DNA of 64,000 nucleotides, taken from positions 372,001 to 436,000 of the forward strand of contig JARUHJ010000004.1 in assembly GCA_029667085.1 (NCBI GenBank), read 5' to 3'. The position numbers and the translations under genes were made by a program. Below are positions 8,392 through 17,718 of the stretch, in pieces. The notes below the pieces were generated by a model. That model searched no databases. It was not told the origin of the DNA and saw only the letters and a list, made by a program, of their open reading frames with translations. This DNA comes from Deltaproteobacteria bacterium IMCC39524. Lineage in GTDB: Bacteria; Desulfobacterota; Desulfuromonadia; Desulfuromonadales; BM103. Each line of letters starts with the position of its first letter. The stretch's first letter is position 1.

Positions 8392-8868
8392 ATGTTCCAG
8401 AAAATCAGAACTTCAGTCATTAAGAGCACACGCCCTGTCTACCTTGCGGCACTCTCCTCTTCGCTTTTTTTCGCCGTCGGTGCCCAAAAAATTGATGCAC
8501 ACACAGACCTTTTCGTAAGACACGCCAGCTACACTGCTGTTTTCTTTCTTTGCATGTGGATCGCCTGCCGTCTCTTTGCTGCAAGCTTGAACCGCAGGCT
8601 GGAACTTGAAGGCGTCTGCTCAGAAAATGCGGGTGACATGATTTATACCTTTGTCATCTACCTCGAGTTGATCAAGCACGTCGTCGGCATCAGCTTCACA
8701 CTCGGCTGGATTGCCGGAGTGATGTTCTGCTGGGATTACCTCGGCCACAAGATGGTCCTGATTCCAGCAGCGAGTAGCTTGGCAGTATCCTTAGTCGCCT
8801 TCCTTGTGACTTACGGCATCTCCTCTTTCGTTGACAACCTGCACTGGCCGGGCAGCGAAGAAGAGTAA
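8392..8868 (+). CDS. Unrecognised small integral membrane protein
   Basis: 158 residues starting MFQKIRTSVIKSTRP, with a strong GGGAGG ribosome site. I count four likely membrane segments, roughly residues 15-33, 43-62, 83-113 and 122-145, and a short acidic tail. No enzyme or transporter motif is visible. It stands alone after an AT-rich 281-base leader and before a good terminator, so it is a monocistronic unit. The AT-rich upstream DNA, unlike its neighbours, could mean acquired DNA or a silenced promoter. Function unknown. Confidence 0.7.
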   Translation: MFQKIRTSVIKSTRPVYLAALSSSLFFAVGAQKIDAHTDLFVRHASYTAVFFLCMWIACRLFAASLNRRLELEGVCSENAGDMIYTFVIYLELIKHVVGISFTLGWIAGVMFCWDYLGHKMVLIPAASSLAVSLVAFLVTYGISSFVDNLHWPGSEEE

Positions 8869-8889
8869 AGACTGTAACCTCTACAAAAT

Positions 8890-8916
8890 CCTCGCCAATT
8901 TGGCGGGGATTTTTTT
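8890..8916 (+). terminator. Rho-independent terminator
   Basis: CCTCGCCA at 8890-8897 pairs with TGGCGGGG at 8901-8908 (one G-T pair) around ATT, followed directly by A and seven Ts. It ends the unit of the membrane protein at 8392. Confidence 0.88.
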
Positions 8917-8979
8917 GTTCGGGAGCCTAATTATTCTAGGATATCGGCCTCTTAATAGAGCACAACAACAAACAAACCG

Positions 8980-9150
8980 GTATGGATTCAGTCTGCACTG
9001 GAGAGGCTTGTACCCAAAGATCACCAACTGCGTAAAATCGATAGCTTGATTGCCGTTGACTTCTTTCGAGGCAAGGTCAAAGGTCTCTGCTGTGCCGACA
9101 GTGGTCGTCCTGCGGTTGATCCGGCCGTTCTGTTCAAAACGCTTTTTTGA
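8980..9150 (+). pseudogene. Remnant of an IS1182-type transposase N-terminus
   Basis: Reading the frame through 9001 gives LERLVPKDHQLRKIDSL, then a stretch ending CADSGRPAVDPAVLF and a TGA at 9148. This matches the N-terminal pattern of IS1182-family DDE transposases (LVPxDHLLRKID ... GRPxxDPVVLFK). There is no start codon, the frame stops where the family continues with its LFGIRSER region, and no catalytic domain follows. Downstream DNA to about 9280 has short open frames but no recognisable transposase. No terminal inverted repeats were found. It is a dead fragment. Confidence 0.7.
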
Positions 9151-9308
9151 GCGAACTGTTCAACAAGGAGAACCATAAAGAGGGAACAGTTTCTATTGGG
9201 GTGTTTTTGAGGCGAACCAGACAACTCTCGGTGACATTTCTACCATCATTTCTGCCAACCTTGACTTGATCGAATAAAAATCATTTCGGAACAGATAAAC
9301 AACAAAAG

Positions 9309-9338
9309 CAAACCCCGCATTCGAAAATGCGGGGTTTG
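9309..9338 (-). terminator. Terminator of the minus-strand unit at 9391
   Basis: A perfect 13-bp stem, CAAACCCCGCATT at 9309-9321 with AATGCGGGGTTTG at 9326-9338, loop CGAA. Read on the minus strand it is followed by CTTTTGTTG and lies just after the stop of the 9391-9792 gene. Confidence 0.8.
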
Positions 9339-9390
9339 TCTGTGATCTGAGCTTTTTCTCGTTCCTGGTACCGCGAACCGCGTCCCGGGT

Positions 9391-9792
9391 TTATTTCCCC
9401 ATCGGCTGTGCCAGTCCCCGGTACTCATCCGGAACATCATCCAGCGAGTCGGCAAAGTGAAGTTCTCCTTTGCCGTCAGAATAAATGTAGCGCTGGGATT
9501 TTTTAGTTTGCGGTGCCGCCGTGGCTTCAGCCTGCGGCTCCTTGGTTTGCTCTGTCTTCTTCGGAGCGTTCTCTTTCTGCTGCTTTGCAATCACCGCTTC
9601 TATTGACTTGGGTGTTGCTTTCTTCTCGCCAAAGGCAAGATCAGTGAGACGTTTGCGGAAATCCTGGTAGAAGTTGCTGACGGCAGCATGGGCCGGATGA
9701 ATAGGCGGCACCTGTACCAGAATCTGATCGATGACCAACATCATGACCAGGAAGAGGAAAGTCCAGAAAATCGGCTTGATGAGACGATGCAT
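9391..9792 (-). CDS. Small membrane-anchored protein with C-terminal DUF4124-like module
   Basis: 133 residues. Residues 6-27 are one hydrophobic segment, either a signal anchor or an uncleaved signal peptide. The middle is rich in Lys, Glu, Ala and Gln and likely disordered. The last 40 residues (RYIYSDGKGELHFAD, then a conserved-looking DDVPDEYR) resemble the DUF4124 start of the protease at 6665. It begins 6 nt after the CDF zinc exporter stop and probably shares its transcript. Role unknown; an envelope accessory of the exporter is possible but unproven. Confidence 0.65.
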   Translation of the reverse strand: MHRLIKPIFWTFLFLVMMLVIDQILVQVPPIHPAHAAVSNFYQDFRKRLTDLAFGEKKATPKSIEAVIAKQQKENAPKKTEQTKEPQAEATAAPQTKKSQRYIYSDGKGELHFADSLDDVPDEYRGLAQPMGK

Positions 9793-9798
9793 GAGTCC

Positions 9799-10797
9799 TC
9801 AGTGCGAATGATGATTGTGGTCGTCGGTTGTTTTGCGGGGGCGATGCTTAAGCTGTTGAATAATCGGTCCGGTCAAACAGCTTGAGCACTCTCCCTGCAT
9901 TGTCGTGTGGGTGATATGGTAATCGTGATCCAACAGCTGTTCAAGAGTACCGATAATTTCGCCCTGACGCAAGCGGTAGTCCGGCTCGATATCAATATGT
10001 GCGGACAGAGCCGTGATGTGTGAGCAGATGGACCAGACATGAAGGTGGTGAATGTCTTTGACACCTTCTGTGGCACGCATTTTGTCGACCAGTTCATTGA
10101 TGTCAATGTTTTTTGGGACACCCTCGAGCAGGATGTGTCCGGCTTCGCGAAGTATGCGTATCGCTCCCCAACTGATGATCAGAACGATGATCATGGAGAC
10201 CAGGGCATCAAGGACAAACCATTCGGTGTAGAGCATAATGACGCCACCTATGATGACGCCAACCGAGGCGATGGCATCACCCAGAACATGCAGGAAGGCG
10301 CTGCGGACATTGAGGTCATCATGTGAGTGGCCATGCAGGCGGCTGGCAGCAATCAGGTTCATGATCAGGCCGATAATGGCGATGATGAACATCTCCTTGC
10401 TCTTGACTGCCTCCGGTTGAAGCATGCGGTCCCAGGCTTCACCGAGAATGCCGAAGGCAATCAGCAACAGTGTCACACCGTTTATCAAGGAAGCAAAAAT
10501 CTCGGCACGGTGCCAGCCGTAGGTGCGGGTGTCGCTGGCCGGGAATTTGGCCAGATGGATGGCCGCCAGAGACAGGATCAAGGCGAAAAGATCCATGAAG
10601 ACATGGGCGGCGTCAGAGAGCAAGGCCAGGGAATTGGTCCAGAATCCACCTATAATTTCAGCTACCAGGGTGACAGCAGTCAGACCGATAGCGATGATAA
10701 AGCCACGGGTTATGCCGTGATCCAGCAGCCCGTGATCGTTTTGATCATGGCAGTCTTGATCGTGATTGTGGTGCTCTGATGAGGTATGGTCTGTCAT
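9799..10797 (-). CDS. Cation diffusion facilitator, CzcD/ZitB type zinc exporter
   Basis: 332 residues of the CDF family, which exports Zn2+ or similar divalent ions in exchange for protons. The N-terminal 25 residues are rich in His and Asp, as is the C-terminal tail, suggesting metal binding. LLSDAAHVFMD in helix 2 and HVLGDAIASVGV in helix 5 give the four His/Asp ligands of the transport site. Six membrane helices are followed by the cytoplasmic ferredoxin-like domain (HHLHVWSICSHITALSAHI). The ATG at 10797 is preceded by a GGAG. Divergent from trxB. Cobalt or cadmium may also be exported. Confidence 0.92.
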   Translation of the reverse strand: MTDHTSSEHHNHDQDCHDQNDHGLLDHGITRGFIIAIGLTAVTLVAEIIGGFWTNSLALLSDAAHVFMDLFALILSLAAIHLAKFPASDTRTYGWHRAEIFASLINGVTLLLIAFGILGEAWDRMLQPEAVKSKEMFIIAIIGLIMNLIAASRLHGHSHDDLNVRSAFLHVLGDAIASVGVIIGGVIMLYTEWFVLDALVSMIIVLIISWGAIRILREAGHILLEGVPKNIDINELVDKMRATEGVKDIHHLHVWSICSHITALSAHIDIEPDYRLRQGEIIGTLEQLLDHDYHITHTTMQGECSSCLTGPIIQQLKHRPRKTTDDHNHHSH

Positions 10798-10959
10798 GAG
10801 AGAGTGCTACTCCTTAATCTTCTATATACTAGGCATACGAAGATGGTGAGATCAAGTACCAAGGTGCGGATGGGGGCTTCCCCTCTTCTCGGCAGCTGTG
10901 CTATGGTGAGCGCCGATTTTCTGCAGTTCAATGCAACCAAACAGAACAGGACAGATTCT

Positions 10960-11892
10960 ATGAGTGACACCCTTTACGACGTACTGATCATTGGCGGCGG
11001 CCCGGCCGGATTGACGGCTGGCCTTTACACCTCGCGGGCCAAGTTGAAGTCTCTGCTGGTAGAGCGGATGATCCTTGGTGGCCAGGTGATGACCACGACC
11101 AAGGTGGAAAACTACCCAGGTTTTCCCGGTGGCATAGACGGCCCTGATCTGATGATGCGTTTTCAGGAGCACTGCCAGGAATTCGGCCTGGAGACGATTA
11201 CCGGTGAAGTGACCGGTCTGGTCGATAAGGGGGATGAAAAAATCGTCACCGTGGACGGAGAGGAGTTTCGTACTCGCGCTGTGATAATCACCACCGGCGC
11301 TGAGCCAAGCAAGCTGGGCATCCCTGGAGAGGTGGCATTCACCGGACGCGGCGTCTCGTATTGTGCCACTTGCGACGGTGCCTTCTTTCGCGATGTTCCG
11401 GTTGCTATTATCGGCGGCGGTGATACCGCTGCAGAGGAAGCCCTCTTCCTCTGCCGTTTTGCCAGCAAGGTATACATGGTGCATCGCCGTGATGAACTGC
11501 GTGCCACCAAGGTTTTGCAGGAGCGCATCTTCGCCAATGACAAGATCGAGATGGTATGGAACAGCACTGTCGAAGAAGCAATCGGCGATAACAGCGGTGT
11601 GACCAGTATTGTCCTTCGCAACCGTCAGGACGATTCAACCCGAACCCTGGATGTTGTCGGAATGTTCGTTGCTGTTGGCGTGACACCGAAAGCACATTTT
11701 CTCGCTGAGATTCTCGACCTGGATGCGGAAGGTTATATTCTGGCTGATTCAGATTGCCAAACCTCTATACCAGGCGTTTTTGCAGCCGGGGATGTGCGCA
11801 AGAAAATTCTCAAGCAAATCGCCACTGCAGTTGGCGACGGGGCAATTGCCGCGATTGTTGCCGAGAAGTACCTGGACAACCTGAAACACTAA
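10960..11892 (+). CDS. trxB: Thioredoxin reductase
   Basis: 310 residues, typical of low-molecular-weight bacterial thioredoxin reductase. DVLIIGGGPAGLTAGLY binds FAD, SYCATCDGAFF holds the redox-active CxxC, IIGGGDTAAEEALFL binds NADPH, and TSIPGVFAAGDVR is the closing FAD motif. It passes electrons from NADPH to thioredoxin in the cytoplasm. I choose the ATG at 10960 because it starts directly before the FAD strand. The in-frame extension up to 10786 overlaps the divergent exporter and is not part of the family. Its transcript probably starts in the 160-nt divergent region. Confidence 0.95.
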   Translation: MSDTLYDVLIIGGGPAGLTAGLYTSRAKLKSLLVERMILGGQVMTTTKVENYPGFPGGIDGPDLMMRFQEHCQEFGLETITGEVTGLVDKGDEKIVTVDGEEFRTRAVIITTGAEPSKLGIPGEVAFTGRGVSYCATCDGAFFRDVPVAIIGGGDTAAEEALFLCRFASKVYMVHRRDELRATKVLQERIFANDKIEMVWNSTVEEAIGDNSGVTSIVLRNRQDDSTRTLDVVGMFVAVGVTPKAHFLAEILDLDAEGYILADSDCQTSIPGVFAAGDVRKKILKQIATAVGDGAIAAIVAEKYLDNLKH

Positions 11893-12027
11893 AAGCATCA
11901 GATTTAGCAGTAAGGTAGTGCCCGGGCGTGCAGGGAAAGGGAGTGCTTCATCTCTTTATGTTCCCCGCCTCCGGATTTATTTTTACCCCGCTTAAGGGGT
12001 ATTGCAATCGACAATCAGGAGGGATAT

Positions 12028-13557
12028 ATGCTCGCCAAGGTTTTGTCCGGGGCGCTGCTCGGGATCGATGCCTACCCGGTTGAGGTAGAGGTCGATATCG
12101 CCCAAGGCCTGCCGCAGTTCGCTACGGTCGGTTTGCCCGAGGGCGCGGTCAAGGAAAGTAAGGATCGCGTCAAGTCCGCCATCAAGAATTCCGGCTACGA
12201 ATTTCCTACCCGACGAATCACCATCAATCTTGCTCCCGCCGATATTCGCAAAGAGGGAACTGCGTTCGATCTGCCTATGGCCATTGGATTACTCACGGCC
12301 ACCGGGCTGGTGCCCGCTGAACGTGCCGGACGGTTCCTGTTTATGGGCGAGCTCTCTCTCGATGGCGGCATCAAGCCTGTCCGTGGTGTCCTGCCGGTGG
12401 CTGCTGCCGCGCGACGTTGGGATCTTGATGGCTTGATCTTGCCGGTCGCCAATGCCGAAGAGGGGGCGCTGGTTGATGGTGTGCCGGTCTACCCTGCAAA
12501 AACTTTGGGTGAAGTTGTTGATTTTCTCACCGGCAACCGGGTTCTGGAAGTGTGCCGGGTTGATATTGCCACGATGATCGGCAACGCGGTGCAGGATGAT
12601 GTCGATTTTGCCGAGGTTCGTGGCCAGGGACATGTCAAGCGGGCCCTTGAAGTTGCCGCAGCAGGTGGCCATAATATCCTGATGACCGGACCTCCGGGGA
12701 GCGGTAAAACCATGCTGGCACGGCGGATCTCCACGATCCTGCCGGCACAGACGTTTGAAGAAGCACTCGAGATTACCAAAATCCACTCGATTCTTGGGCT
12801 TTTGCCAGAGGGCCAGGCGCTGGTGGCCAAGCGTGTCTTTCGCTCGCCTCACCATACGATTTCCGATGCCGGCCTGATCGGAGGCGGCTCTCATCCCCGT
12901 CCGGGTGAAGTCTCTCTAGCGCACAATGGTGTGTTGTTTCTCGACGAAATGCCTGAGTTCAAGAAAAACATCCTTGAAATGCTGCGGCAGCCACTTGAAG
13001 ACGGTCAGGTCTGCATCAGTCGTGCGGCACAAAGCCTGACTTACCCGGCTTCGTTTATGCTGGTCGCTGCAATGAATCCTTGCCCCTGTGGTTACCAGGG
13101 CGACTCCCAGCATAGCTGCACCTGCACTCCGGCCATGATCCAACGTTACCGGACCCGACTCTCCGGCCCCTTGCTCGATCGTATCGATCTTCAGGTCGAG
13201 GTGCCGCGGGTGCCGCATAGTGATCTCGCTGATACCCGTCCAGCGGAAGCGAGCGTCATAATTCGAGGGCGTGTGGAGCAGGCCCGCGAGATTCAGCAGG
13301 CGCGTTTCTCCCGGTTCCGGATTCATTGCAACGCACGCATGGGTCCCAAACAGCTACAGGCTTTTTGCCGTGCAGATACGGCCGGCCAGGAATTACTCAA
13401 GCAGGTGACGGACCGGCTCGGTTTGTCGGCACGGACCTATACCCGTTTACTCAAGGTGGCACGGACGATTGCCGATCTCGCCGGTTCAGAAGATATTGAA
13501 GTCAATCATCTGGCTGAGGCGATTCAATATCGTTCCCTCGATCGGAAAACCAGCTGA
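12028..13557 (+). CDS. comM: ComM/YifB family AAA+ Mg-chelatase-like ATPase
   Basis: 509 residues. The N-terminal LonC-like ChlI domain runs from [20 protein letters not shown] to about residue 180. The AAA+ core has Walker [16 protein letters not shown] near 225 and a Walker B strand [20 protein letters not shown] and [13 protein letters not shown] form the cysteine-rich zinc-like insert of the family, and a C-terminal Mg_chelatase_C helix bundle follows. ComM is a hexameric helicase that drives branch migration during integration of transformed DNA. A strong GGAGGG precedes the ATG. It lies alone between trxB and the permease operon. Confidence 0.93.
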   Translation: MLAKVLSGALLGIDAYPVEVEVDIAQGLPQFATVGLPEGAVKESKDRVKSAIKNSGYEFPTRRITINLAPADIRKEGTAFDLPMAIGLLTATGLVPAERAGRFLFMGELSLDGGIKPVRGVLPVAAAARRWDLDGLILPVANAEEGALVDGVPVYPAKTLGEVVDFLTGNRVLEVCRVDIATMIGNAVQDDVDFAEVRGQGHVKRALEVAAAGGHNILMTGPPGSGKTMLARRISTILPAQTFEEALEITKIHSILGLLPEGQALVAKRVFRSPHHTISDAGLIGGGSHPRPGEVSLAHNGVLFLDEMPEFKKNILEMLRQPLEDGQVCISRAAQSLTYPASFMLVAAMNPCPCGYQGDSQHSCTCTPAMIQRYRTRLSGPLLDRIDLQVEVPRVPHSDLADTRPAEASVIIRGRVEQAREIQQARFSRFRIHCNARMGPKQLQAFCRADTAGQELLKQVTDRLGLSARTYTRLLKVARTIADLAGSEDIEVNHLAEAIQYRSLDRKTS

Positions 13558-13622
13558 GAAGGAATGGGGTCTCGGAAAACGTTTGTGCCGGACAATTGTC
13601 TTTTCGAAAGTCTAATGGGGTA

Positions 13623-13631
13623 TGCTATATT
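13623..13631 (+). promoter_or_regulatory. Candidate extended -10 promoter of the permease-antiporter operon
   Basis: TGCTATATT, an extended -10 with TATATT at 13626-13631, about 90 nt before the permease ATG. TTCGAA at 13603-13608 sits at 17-nt spacing and only partly matches a -35. Confidence 0.4.
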
Positions 13632-13721
13632 TTAAGCTTTCCTTGGCATGATCAGGCTGCTGATTGGTGACGGAGGACCTGGAGTGGTCCGCAACAGAAG
13701 TTTGACAGGCGAGAGTGCAAG

Positions 13722-15815
13722 ATGGCGCTTCCCAGGACACACGTACGATTGAAAAAAGAGCTGCGTCTGGTCGATGTTTATGCCATTGCCACGGGTGCGA
13801 CTCTGAGCGCCGGTTTTTTCCTGCTCCCGGGCATCGCTGCCATCAGTGCTGGCCCGGGGCTTGTCCTCGCGTACATGCTGGCCGCCTTGCCGATGATTCC
13901 CGCCACCTTCAGTGTCATAGAGCTGGCGACAGCAATGCCCCGTGCCGGAGGTGTCTACTATTTCCTGGACCGTTCACTTGGACCATTTTTTGGTACGATC
14001 GGCGGCATAGGTACCTGGCTAGCCCTCGTACTCAAGGTCGCCTTCGCACTGGTCGGGATGGGGGCCTATATTGCTCTGTTCTTCCCGGTCCTTCAGATTG
14101 TTCCAATAGCCGTAACGATCGCAGTTATACTCGGCGTGATCAACCTCCTGGGCACCAAGAAGAGCGGCGGTCTTCAGGTCGCACTGGTGTTCGGACTGCT
14201 CAGCCTGCTGTTGATCTTTATTACCAGCGGAGCCTTCTCCATACAACCTCAGCATTTCGAAGGATTCCTGGCGGCCGGTTTCGACAACATTATCGCCACT
14301 GCCGGTTTGGTCTATATCAGTTATGTCGGCGTGACCAAGGTTGCAAGCCTTTCGGAGGAGGTCAAAGACCCGGAGCGGAATCTGCCGCGGGCGGTGTTTC
14401 TAGCCCTCGCCAGCGCCATTCTGGTCTATGGCCTGGGAACCACAGTGGTCGTAGGCTTGGTCCCGCCCGACGAGTTGCGTGGTAACCTGACCCCCGTCGC
14501 GACGGCGGCCGGCTATGCCATGGGCTACCCCGGGGTTGTGCTACTGTCTCTGGCGGCGCTATTGGCATTTGTGTCGGTCGCCAATGCAGGGCTGCTCAGT
14601 GCTTCGCGCTACCCCCTGGCCATGAGCCGCGACCATCTGCTGCCGGACTTGTTCCGCAAGCTGAGCCGGTTCGGAACACCTTTTCATGCCATTTTGTTAA
14701 CCTTGGCCGTTATCATCCTCATCATCGTCTTCTTCGACCCGGTTGGCATCGCCAAGCTGGCCAGCTCCTTTCAGTTGCTGATGTTCGCCCTGGTCTGCAT
14801 AGCGGTGATCGTCATGCGGGAGAGCCAGATTCAATCCTATGACCCGGGCTTTCGTTCCCCGTTTTACCCCTGGATGCAGCTGGCCGGAGTTGTTTTGCCA
14901 CTTTTCCTGATCTTTGAGATGGGGATCGTACCGATGCTCTTTTCTGCGGGTCTGATTCTGGCCTCGAGCGGATGGTATCTCTACTATGGGCGTCATCGCG
15001 TGGTCCGGGCAGGAGCCATCTACCATGTATTCGAGCGCCTTGGCCGTCACAAACATGTTGACCTGGATAGTGAGTTGCGGGGAATCTTGCGAGAGAAGGG
15101 GCTCCGCGCAGAGGACCCCTTTGATGAGATCGTTATGCGCAGCAGGGTTATTGATCTAGATACTGCCAGTCAATTCAAAGATGTGGTGGCACTGGTTGCG
15201 GAGCAACTGTGCACCATTATCCCTATGACCGAAGGGGATATCTGCAAGCAGGTCATGGATGGCAATAAAATAGGGGCGACTCCGGTGACACGCGGGGTAG
15301 CGCTCCCCCATTTCCGCTCGGACAAGATCGAGCGTGCAGAGATGATCCTGGTCAGGGCGAAGCAGGGTGTGCAAATCTCGATCTATAATCCGCTGAACTA
15401 CCAGGTGGAGGGCGTCGAGGTCGTTTACACGATATTCTTTCTCGTCAGCCCGGACCATAACCCGACCCAGCACCTGAGGATTCTGGCCAGGATCGCAGAA
15501 CGTATTGATGAAGAAAGTTTCTTTACGGAGTGGCGTCAGGCCAATGACGAACATGGTCTGCGGCAGAGCCTGCTCCATGATGATCATTTCCTGATCCTGA
15601 ACCTTCGCGCCAATCACCCCACGGACAGCCTGGTCGGGCAGTCCTTAAGCGACCTGCAAATCCCCAAGGGCTGCCTGGTGGCCATGCTGACGCGCGACGA
15701 CCAGTCCTTTGTCCCGGATGGCAGCGCCATCCTTAAGGAGGGAGATCGTCTTCTGGTTATAGGCGAGAAGAACGGTTTGCTCTCTTTAGAGGAGATTTAC
15801 GCCGGCGACACGTGA
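13722..15815 (+). CDS. APC-family permease fused to a PTS EIIA-like domain and an RCK_C domain
   Basis: 697 residues in three parts. Residues 1 to about 430 are an APC amino acid/cation permease with about 12 helices, including ATGATLSAGFFLLPG in helix 1 and YISYVGVTKVASLSEEV. Residues about 450-590 resemble a PTS EIIA type 2 domain, with GVALPHFRSD placing His530 at the position phosphorylated in true EIIA proteins. Residues about 610-690 are a TrkA C-terminal (RCK_C) domain. The last two parts are probably cytoplasmic ligand or phosphorylation sensors controlling the carrier. Its TGA overlaps the GTG of the antiporter. The substrate is unknown. Confidence 0.85.
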   Translation: MALPRTHVRLKKELRLVDVYAIATGATLSAGFFLLPGIAAISAGPGLVLAYMLAALPMIPATFSVIELATAMPRAGGVYYFLDRSLGPFFGTIGGIGTWLALVLKVAFALVGMGAYIALFFPVLQIVPIAVTIAVILGVINLLGTKKSGGLQVALVFGLLSLLLIFITSGAFSIQPQHFEGFLAAGFDNIIATAGLVYISYVGVTKVASLSEEVKDPERNLPRAVFLALASAILVYGLGTTVVVGLVPPDELRGNLTPVATAAGYAMGYPGVVLLSLAALLAFVSVANAGLLSASRYPLAMSRDHLLPDLFRKLSRFGTPFHAILLTLAVIILIIVFFDPVGIAKLASSFQLLMFALVCIAVIVMRESQIQSYDPGFRSPFYPWMQLAGVVLPLFLIFEMGIVPMLFSAGLILASSGWYLYYGRHRVVRAGAIYHVFERLGRHKHVDLDSELRGILREKGLRAEDPFDEIVMRSRVIDLDTASQFKDVVALVAEQLCTIIPMTEGDICKQVMDGNKIGATPVTRGVALPHFRSDKIERAEMILVRAKQGVQISIYNPLNYQVEGVEVVYTIFFLVSPDHNPTQHLRILARIAERIDEESFFTEWRQANDEHGLRQSLLHDDHFLILNLRANHPTDSLVGQSLSDLQIPKGCLVAMLTRDDQSFVPDGSAILKEGDRLLVIGEKNGLLSLEEIYAGDT

Positions 15816-17602
15816 TTGATGGTTTCCCTGCTTCGCCAAAGGCGGACAGAGCTGGCACACAAGTTATGGACTCTTCTTTGTTCCACATACTGATCGCGCT
15901 TGCTGCGATTTTCATCGGCGCTCTGCTGGGCGGCAGGCTGGCTTCGCTCTGCCATATCCCGAGAGTCACCGGCTACCTGGTGGTAGGCTTGCTGATCGGT
16001 CCGTCCCTTGCCGGCCTGGTCAACCTGCCGACCTTCCTCCCCGAGGAGGTCCTTGCAGAGCTCCGCCTGGTTTCTGATTTGGCTCTTGCCCTGATCTTGA
16101 TGCACATCGGCGGATTATTCGAAATTCGCCACCTTGATCGCTGGCGGCATCGGGTCCTGCTCTTTTCCGGCAGTGAGATGTTGTTGACTTTTACCCTGGT
16201 AGCGGTCTCCACCCTTGGGGTCAACCTGGCGGTCCTGCAGAAAGTCCTACCAGGCCTGACCCTCTGGCAAACCTCGCTGGCGTTCGCCATGTTCTTGGGG
16301 ATCATTGCCGTAGCCACAGCCCCTGCGGCCACCCTGATGGTCATCCGCGAGTACGAGGCAGAAGGACAGGTGACCAACCTTGTGCTGACCCTGGTCGGAT
16401 TCAACAACCTGGTGTCGGTCCTCGGCTTCGCAGTCATCGCCCATGTTTTCATCTTTCCTGACGAAGGGCTTGCCTTGCTGATGATGCGCATGGGCGGTCC
16501 TGTCCTGATCGGCGCCAGCATCGGTTTTTGCATGTCGGTGTGGGCTCAGCGCCTTGAGCTGCCGAGCGAGAACAAGATTCTCATGCTGGGTGGTATTGCC
16601 GTCAACGTGGCCATCTGCCGGGGGCTGGGGGTTGATCCCCTGCTGGCCAGCCTGGTCCTCGGCATGGTCCTCGCTAACAGCTGCTCGCGCTGGAATAGTT
16701 TGCAGCAGGACATCCGCCAGGTCGACTACCTCCTCTACGTCATCTTCTTTGTCCTGGCAGGCGCCAACCTGCATATTGAATCCCTGGCGCACATCGGACT
16801 GCTTGGCGTTGTCTACGTCTTCGCGCGCACCCTCGGCAAGTGGTTGGGCGCAGCCCTTGGTGCCCGCCTCGGCGGTTTCGGGCCGAACGAAAGGGCCTAT
16901 ATAGGCTTGACACTGATGGCGCAAGCCGGTGTTGCGATCGGTCTCGCCAGTCAACTGGCCCATAACTGGCCGGTTGGCGGCAAGTTGCTTGAGACGGTTG
17001 TTCTTGGGTCCGTGGTGGTCTTCGAACTGATCGGGCCTCTCGCAGTGCGTCACGGCCTTGTGCGCTCAGGGGAGGTGCCAATTCTTGCCCTGTTGCAGAA
17101 GAAAGCACCGGTGGGGGCTCTAGAGGGAATGCATAACGTTGTCCACCACTTTCGCAGTTCTCTGGGGGTTCCTGTCGGACATGATCTCAAGGATCCGGGT
17201 GACATACTGGTCAAGCATATTATGCGCCAGAACGTGGAAACCGTGCTGCATAGCACTCCCTATTATGCACTGCTCAAGCATATCGCCCATAGTCGCTACG
17301 ATCGCTTCCCGGTCGTTGATGATAATGACCGTTTCATCGGTGTGATCGATTACACAGAGATTCGGAATCTGCTTTTTGAGCCGGCACTTGTGCCTCTGGT
17401 TGTCGCTGGAGATTTGACCGCAACAGCACAATATTGCTTATGTCCGGACCAGCCTCTGCGCGAAGCTTTGAAGATTCTGCAACTGCATCGCAATATCAGC
17501 TACTTTCCCGTTGTCGATTCGGCGGATCCGCAAAAGCTGGTCGGTATTCTTAATCAGAACGATGTGCTTGCTGCGTTCCGGCGCCTGGGGCAGGAGGCTT
17601 AG
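15812..17602 (+). CDS. CPA2-type cation:proton antiporter with C-terminal CBS pair
   Basis: 596 residues from a GTG overlapping the upstream stop (GTGA). The ATG at 15866, 18 codons later and just before helix 1, is an equally good start. Residues about 25-420 form a 12-helix Na+/H+ exchanger domain (CHIPRVTGYLVVGLLIGP, then ATAPAATLMVIREYEAEG). Residues about 470-590 hold two CBS motifs (YDRFPVVDDNDRFIGVI and ISYFPVVDS) that may bind an adenine nucleotide. Odd point: the family site usually reading Asp-Asp, Asn-Asp or Gln-Asp is GFNNLVSV (Asn198-Asn199) here. The coupling suggests joint ion and solute homeostasis with the fused permease. Confidence 0.85.
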   Translation: MIDGFPASPKADRAGTQVMDSSLFHILIALAAIFIGALLGGRLASLCHIPRVTGYLVVGLLIGPSLAGLVNLPTFLPEEVLAELRLVSDLALALILMHIGGLFEIRHLDRWRHRVLLFSGSEMLLTFTLVAVSTLGVNLAVLQKVLPGLTLWQTSLAFAMFLGIIAVATAPAATLMVIREYEAEGQVTNLVLTLVGFNNLVSVLGFAVIAHVFIFPDEGLALLMMRMGGPVLIGASIGFCMSVWAQRLELPSENKILMLGGIAVNVAICRGLGVDPLLASLVLGMVLANSCSRWNSLQQDIRQVDYLLYVIFFVLAGANLHIESLAHIGLLGVVYVFARTLGKWLGAALGARLGGFGPNERAYIGLTLMAQAGVAIGLASQLAHNWPVGGKLLETVVLGSVVVFELIGPLAVRHGLVRSGEVPILALLQKKAPVGALEGMHNVVHHFRSSLGVPVGHDLKDPGDILVKHIMRQNVETVLHSTPYYALLKHIAHSRYDRFPVVDDNDRFIGVIDYTEIRNLLFEPALVPLVVAGDLTATAQYCLCPDQPLREALKILQLHRNISYFPVVDSADPQKLVGILNQNDVLAAFRRLGQEA

Positions 17603-17718
17603 GGCGTAAGCGTCATCAGAGCTTTCTGCATGAGAGCCTCGTGGAATGAAATGTGTAGACCTGACCCTTTTTTCATAGTAGATATCGATCCCTAAGTTTT
17701 CCTGACCGGAGGTTTGTT

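Noticed and set aside
10786-10959. N-terminal extension of TrxB by 58 codons
   Set aside because: It overlaps the divergent CDF gene and is not part of the TrxB family.
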